From Butyricimonas muris (GTDB lineage: Bacteria; Bacteroidota; Bacteroidia; Bacteroidales; Marinifilaceae): a stretch of DNA of 64,000 nt. Under the pieces are notes generated by a model. It ran no database searches. It was not told where the DNA came from and saw only the letters and a program-made list of their open reading frames with translations. The stretch covers positions 225,302 to 289,301 of the forward strand of contig NZ_JBKEIT010000009.1 in NCBI RefSeq assembly GCF_046365375.1. The letters run 5' to 3'. This document shows, one piece after another, positions 62,405 through 64,000 of the stretch (the stretch's first letter is position 1; each line of letters starts with the position of its first letter). The translations under genes were made by a program, and so were the position numbers.

Positions 62405-62422
62405 TTTTTATTACTACATTTG
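62392..62422 (+). promoter_or_regulatory. dgt promoter overlapping the upstream terminator
   Basis: TTG (62392-62394) lies in the loop and first stem base of the CoA-transferase terminator; TACATTTG (62415-62422) is a perfect -7 box 20 bp downstream. The leader to the dgt ATG is about 21 bases. Confidence 0.6.
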
Positions 62423-62449
62423 TGTGACACAAATAAACTGGCAACCACT

Positions 62450-63799
62450 ATGATGGATTGGAATAAATTATTATCGTCAAGACGCTATCAACCGGGAAAC
62501 ACGATCACGATGTTTCATTCACACGATCGTTCACAATTTCAAAGAGATTACGATCGTTTGATATTCTCATCCCCCTTTCGTCGTTTACAAAACAAGACAC
62601 AAGTATTTCCCCTCCCGGGAAATATATTCGTGCACAACCGTTTGACTCATAGTCTTGAAGTTGCCAGCGTGGGACGTTCACTAGGTAATAAGATAGCTCA
62701 ATTTGTCAAAACCAAAGAAATTCTGGAACACCCGGAAATATTGGAAGAAATCGGAACAATCGTGAGTACGGCATGTCTCGCCCACGATTTAGGAAATCCG
62801 CCTTTCGGACATTCGGGCGAAGAAGCCATATCTTATTTTTTCATCGAAGGCGAAGGACAATACCTCAAAAAACTATTGACTGACGAAGAATGGGCTGACA
62901 TCAGTCACTTCGAAGGAAACGCGAACGCATTCCGTCTATTGACTCACAGTTTCAACGGAAGACGCCCGGGGGGATATACCATGACTTTCACCACCCTCGC
63001 TTCCATCGTTAAATATCCTTTTGAATCCAAAGCCTCCCTCAAGGGACATAAATACGGTTTCTTCCAAAGTGAAAAGGAAATTTACAAAGAAGTAGCCGAA
63101 GAACTCGGAATTATCCAATTAAGCGAAAAACCGCTGCAATACGTCCGCCATCCATTAGTCTATCTCGTGGAAGCCGCAGATGATATTTGTTATCAAATCA
63201 TGGATATCGAAGATTCCCACAAACTGAAAATCCTATCGTATGAAGAGACAACAAAAATTCTACTCAATTTCTACGATAAAGAAGCAGACAAAGAAGACTT
63301 GAAAACCATTGCGCGTACCTTCAAAATTGTAACGGACAAGAATGAATATATCGCCTTCTTACGAGCCGGGATCATCAATAAATTAATCAACGCCTGTGCC
63401 GACATCTTTTGCCAGAACTACGAGGCAATCATGAACGGTACATTCAAGGGCAGCTTAATAAGCCATCTTAGTGGTACTAACAAAATAGCTTACGAAGCTT
63501 GTACGGAAGTGGCATATTCTCGGATTTATCACACGAACATCGTCACCCAAATACAGATTGCCGGTTTCAAAATACTCGCGACCATACTAAAAGAATACAT
63601 TGATGCCGTTCTAAAACCGGAAACTTATTATGCCCGCAATATCCTTTCCGTTATGCCAGAACAATACAAAGTACATAAAGACGACTCCATATACACGAAA
63701 ATACAAACCGTAACGGATTACGTTTCCGGTATGACAGACTCCTATGCCTTAAACCTATATCGAAAAATAAAAGGCATAGAACTACCCGAAATCAGGTAA
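62450..63799 (+). CDS. dgt: Deoxyguanosinetriphosphate triphosphohydrolase (dGTPase)
   Basis: A 449-residue HD-domain enzyme that cleaves dNTPs, mainly dGTP, to the nucleoside and triphosphate. The start is one of the two adjacent ATGs at 62450 or 62453 (MMDWNKLLSSRRYQPGNT); an earlier in-frame ATG lies inside the CoA-transferase gene and upstream of the promoter. The N-terminal FSSPFRRLQNKTQVFPL, the HD metal residues in NRLTHSLEVASVGRSLGNK and CLAHDLGNPPFGHSGEEA, and ADDICYQIMDIEDSH are all in place. It has its own promoter and is the last gene in the window. Confidence 0.96.
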   Translation: MMDWNKLLSSRRYQPGNTITMFHSHDRSQFQRDYDRLIFSSPFRRLQNKTQVFPLPGNIFVHNRLTHSLEVASVGRSLGNKIAQFVKTKEILEHPEILEEIGTIVSTACLAHDLGNPPFGHSGEEAISYFFIEGEGQYLKKLLTDEEWADISHFEGNANAFRLLTHSFNGRRPGGYTMTFTTLASIVKYPFESKASLKGHKYGFFQSEKEIYKEVAEELGIIQLSEKPLQYVRHPLVYLVEAADDICYQIMDIEDSHKLKILSYEETTKILLNFYDKEADKEDLKTIARTFKIVTDKNEYIAFLRAGIINKLINACADIFCQNYEAIMNGTFKGSLISHLSGTNKIAYEACTEVAYSRIYHTNIVTQIQIAGFKILATILKEYIDAVLKPETYYARNILSVMPEQYKVHKDDSIYTKIQTVTDYVSGMTDSYALNLYRKIKGIELPEIR

Positions 63800-63846
63800 A
63801 AACAATTGAAAATAGAGAAATATCTTCCGAAGCAAGATAGTATTCC

Positions 63847-63876
63847 AGCTCCTCCTCTATAAACAGAGGAGGAGCT
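63847..63876. repeat. Palindromic repeat, copy 3
   Basis: AGCTCCTCCTCT, loop ATAAAC, AGAGGAGGAGCT: a 12-bp perfect stem. Stem and loop match the palindromes at 28649-28670 and 28708-28733. It lies 47 bp after the dgt stop and may serve as a terminator as well. Confidence 0.8.
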
Positions 63877-63903
63877 AAAATACAGTCTACACACAAGACA
63901 AAC

Positions 63904-63944
63904 AACCTGCAACTTGCCGAAGGCAAATGTAACCTGCAACTTGC
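63904..63944. repeat. Short direct repeat near the right edge
   Basis: AACCTGCAACTTGC occurs at 63904-63917 and again at 63931-63944, each followed by a CCGAAGGC/CCGGAGGC-like segment. It lies between copies 3 and 4 of the palindromic family. Confidence 0.6.
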
Positions 63945-63965
63945 AACTCGCCGGAGGCGACTAAA

Positions 63966-63995
63966 ACAGAGGGAGAGCTAAAATACCATTTACAC
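63966..63995. repeat. Half copy of the palindromic repeat at the right edge
   Basis: AACAGAGGGAGAGCTAAAATACC repeats the right arm and tail seen after copy 3 (GAGCTAAAATAC, then a TACAC-type tail). The left arm is missing, so this is a truncated fourth copy. The element may continue beyond the window. Confidence 0.55.
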
Positions 63996-64000
63996 CATAA

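Overview
The window comes from a gut Bacteroidales genome. The evidence is two SusC/SusD pairs, FecR/ECF-sigma switches, Bacteroidetes-type promoters (TTTG, about 19-20 bp, TAnnTTTG) and almost no Shine-Dalgarno motifs. A butyrate-type CoA-transferase and a bile-acid 7-alpha-dehydrogenase-like enzyme suggest the Odoribacteraceae (Butyricimonas/Odoribacter). That placement is inference, not proof. No rRNA, tRNA, CRISPR array, prophage or intact insertion sequence was seen.

Left part (1-4.3 kb): a FecR anti-sigma factor cut by the left edge, its ECF sigma factor, and a secreted serine protease split over two overlapping frames. From 2.85 to 21.9 kb (all minus strand) lies a large polysaccharide-utilisation-like locus. 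In transcription order it holds an ECF sigma factor, a lipoprotein metalloprotease with its own promoter, a FecR anti-sigma factor, SusC, SusD, a pappalysin-like lipoprotein whose zinc site is destroyed, a calcineurin-type phosphoesterase, an alkaline phosphatase, a phosphoesterase fused to a PLC-like domain, a GH92 alpha-mannosidase and a thioredoxin-fold protein, ending at a strong terminator. Three phosphoesterases tightly coupled to one alpha-mannosidase suggest that the substrate is a phosphorylated mannoglycan or a GPI-like glycan (inference).

Middle part (21.9-37.8 kb): mutY, dps, a second SusC/SusD pair with a MITE-like repeat directly upstream, an M3 dipeptidase, the fluoride exporter crcB, a C1B cysteine peptidase, a MoxR ATPase plus VWA/zincin-like pair, a GNAT enzyme, and a Crp-family regulator divergent from a small lipoprotein across a palindromic operator.

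Right part (37.9-64 kb) is mostly housekeeping: pepT, an OPT transporter, a DUF1622 membrane protein, the Mg2+ ATPase mgtA with a previously unmarked 35-residue membrane ORF behind it, a two-component system next to a four-copy 11-bp direct-repeat operator in front of mgtA, a secreted SecD-P1-like protein, a 7-alpha-HSDH-like dehydrogenase, a nucleotide-sugar-epimerase-like/lipocalin fusion, pyruvate:ferredoxin oxidoreductase, an AAA ATPase, rho with a long disordered insert, rsmG, a flippase-like protein, ksgA, mgtE, a CoA-transferase and a dGTPase. The right end carries more copies of the palindromic repeat seen at 28.6 kb.

The points most worth following are the dead metalloprotease beside a live one under ECF-sigma control, the phosphoesterase/mannosidase operon, the micro-ORF and repeat operator around mgtA, and the split serine protease.
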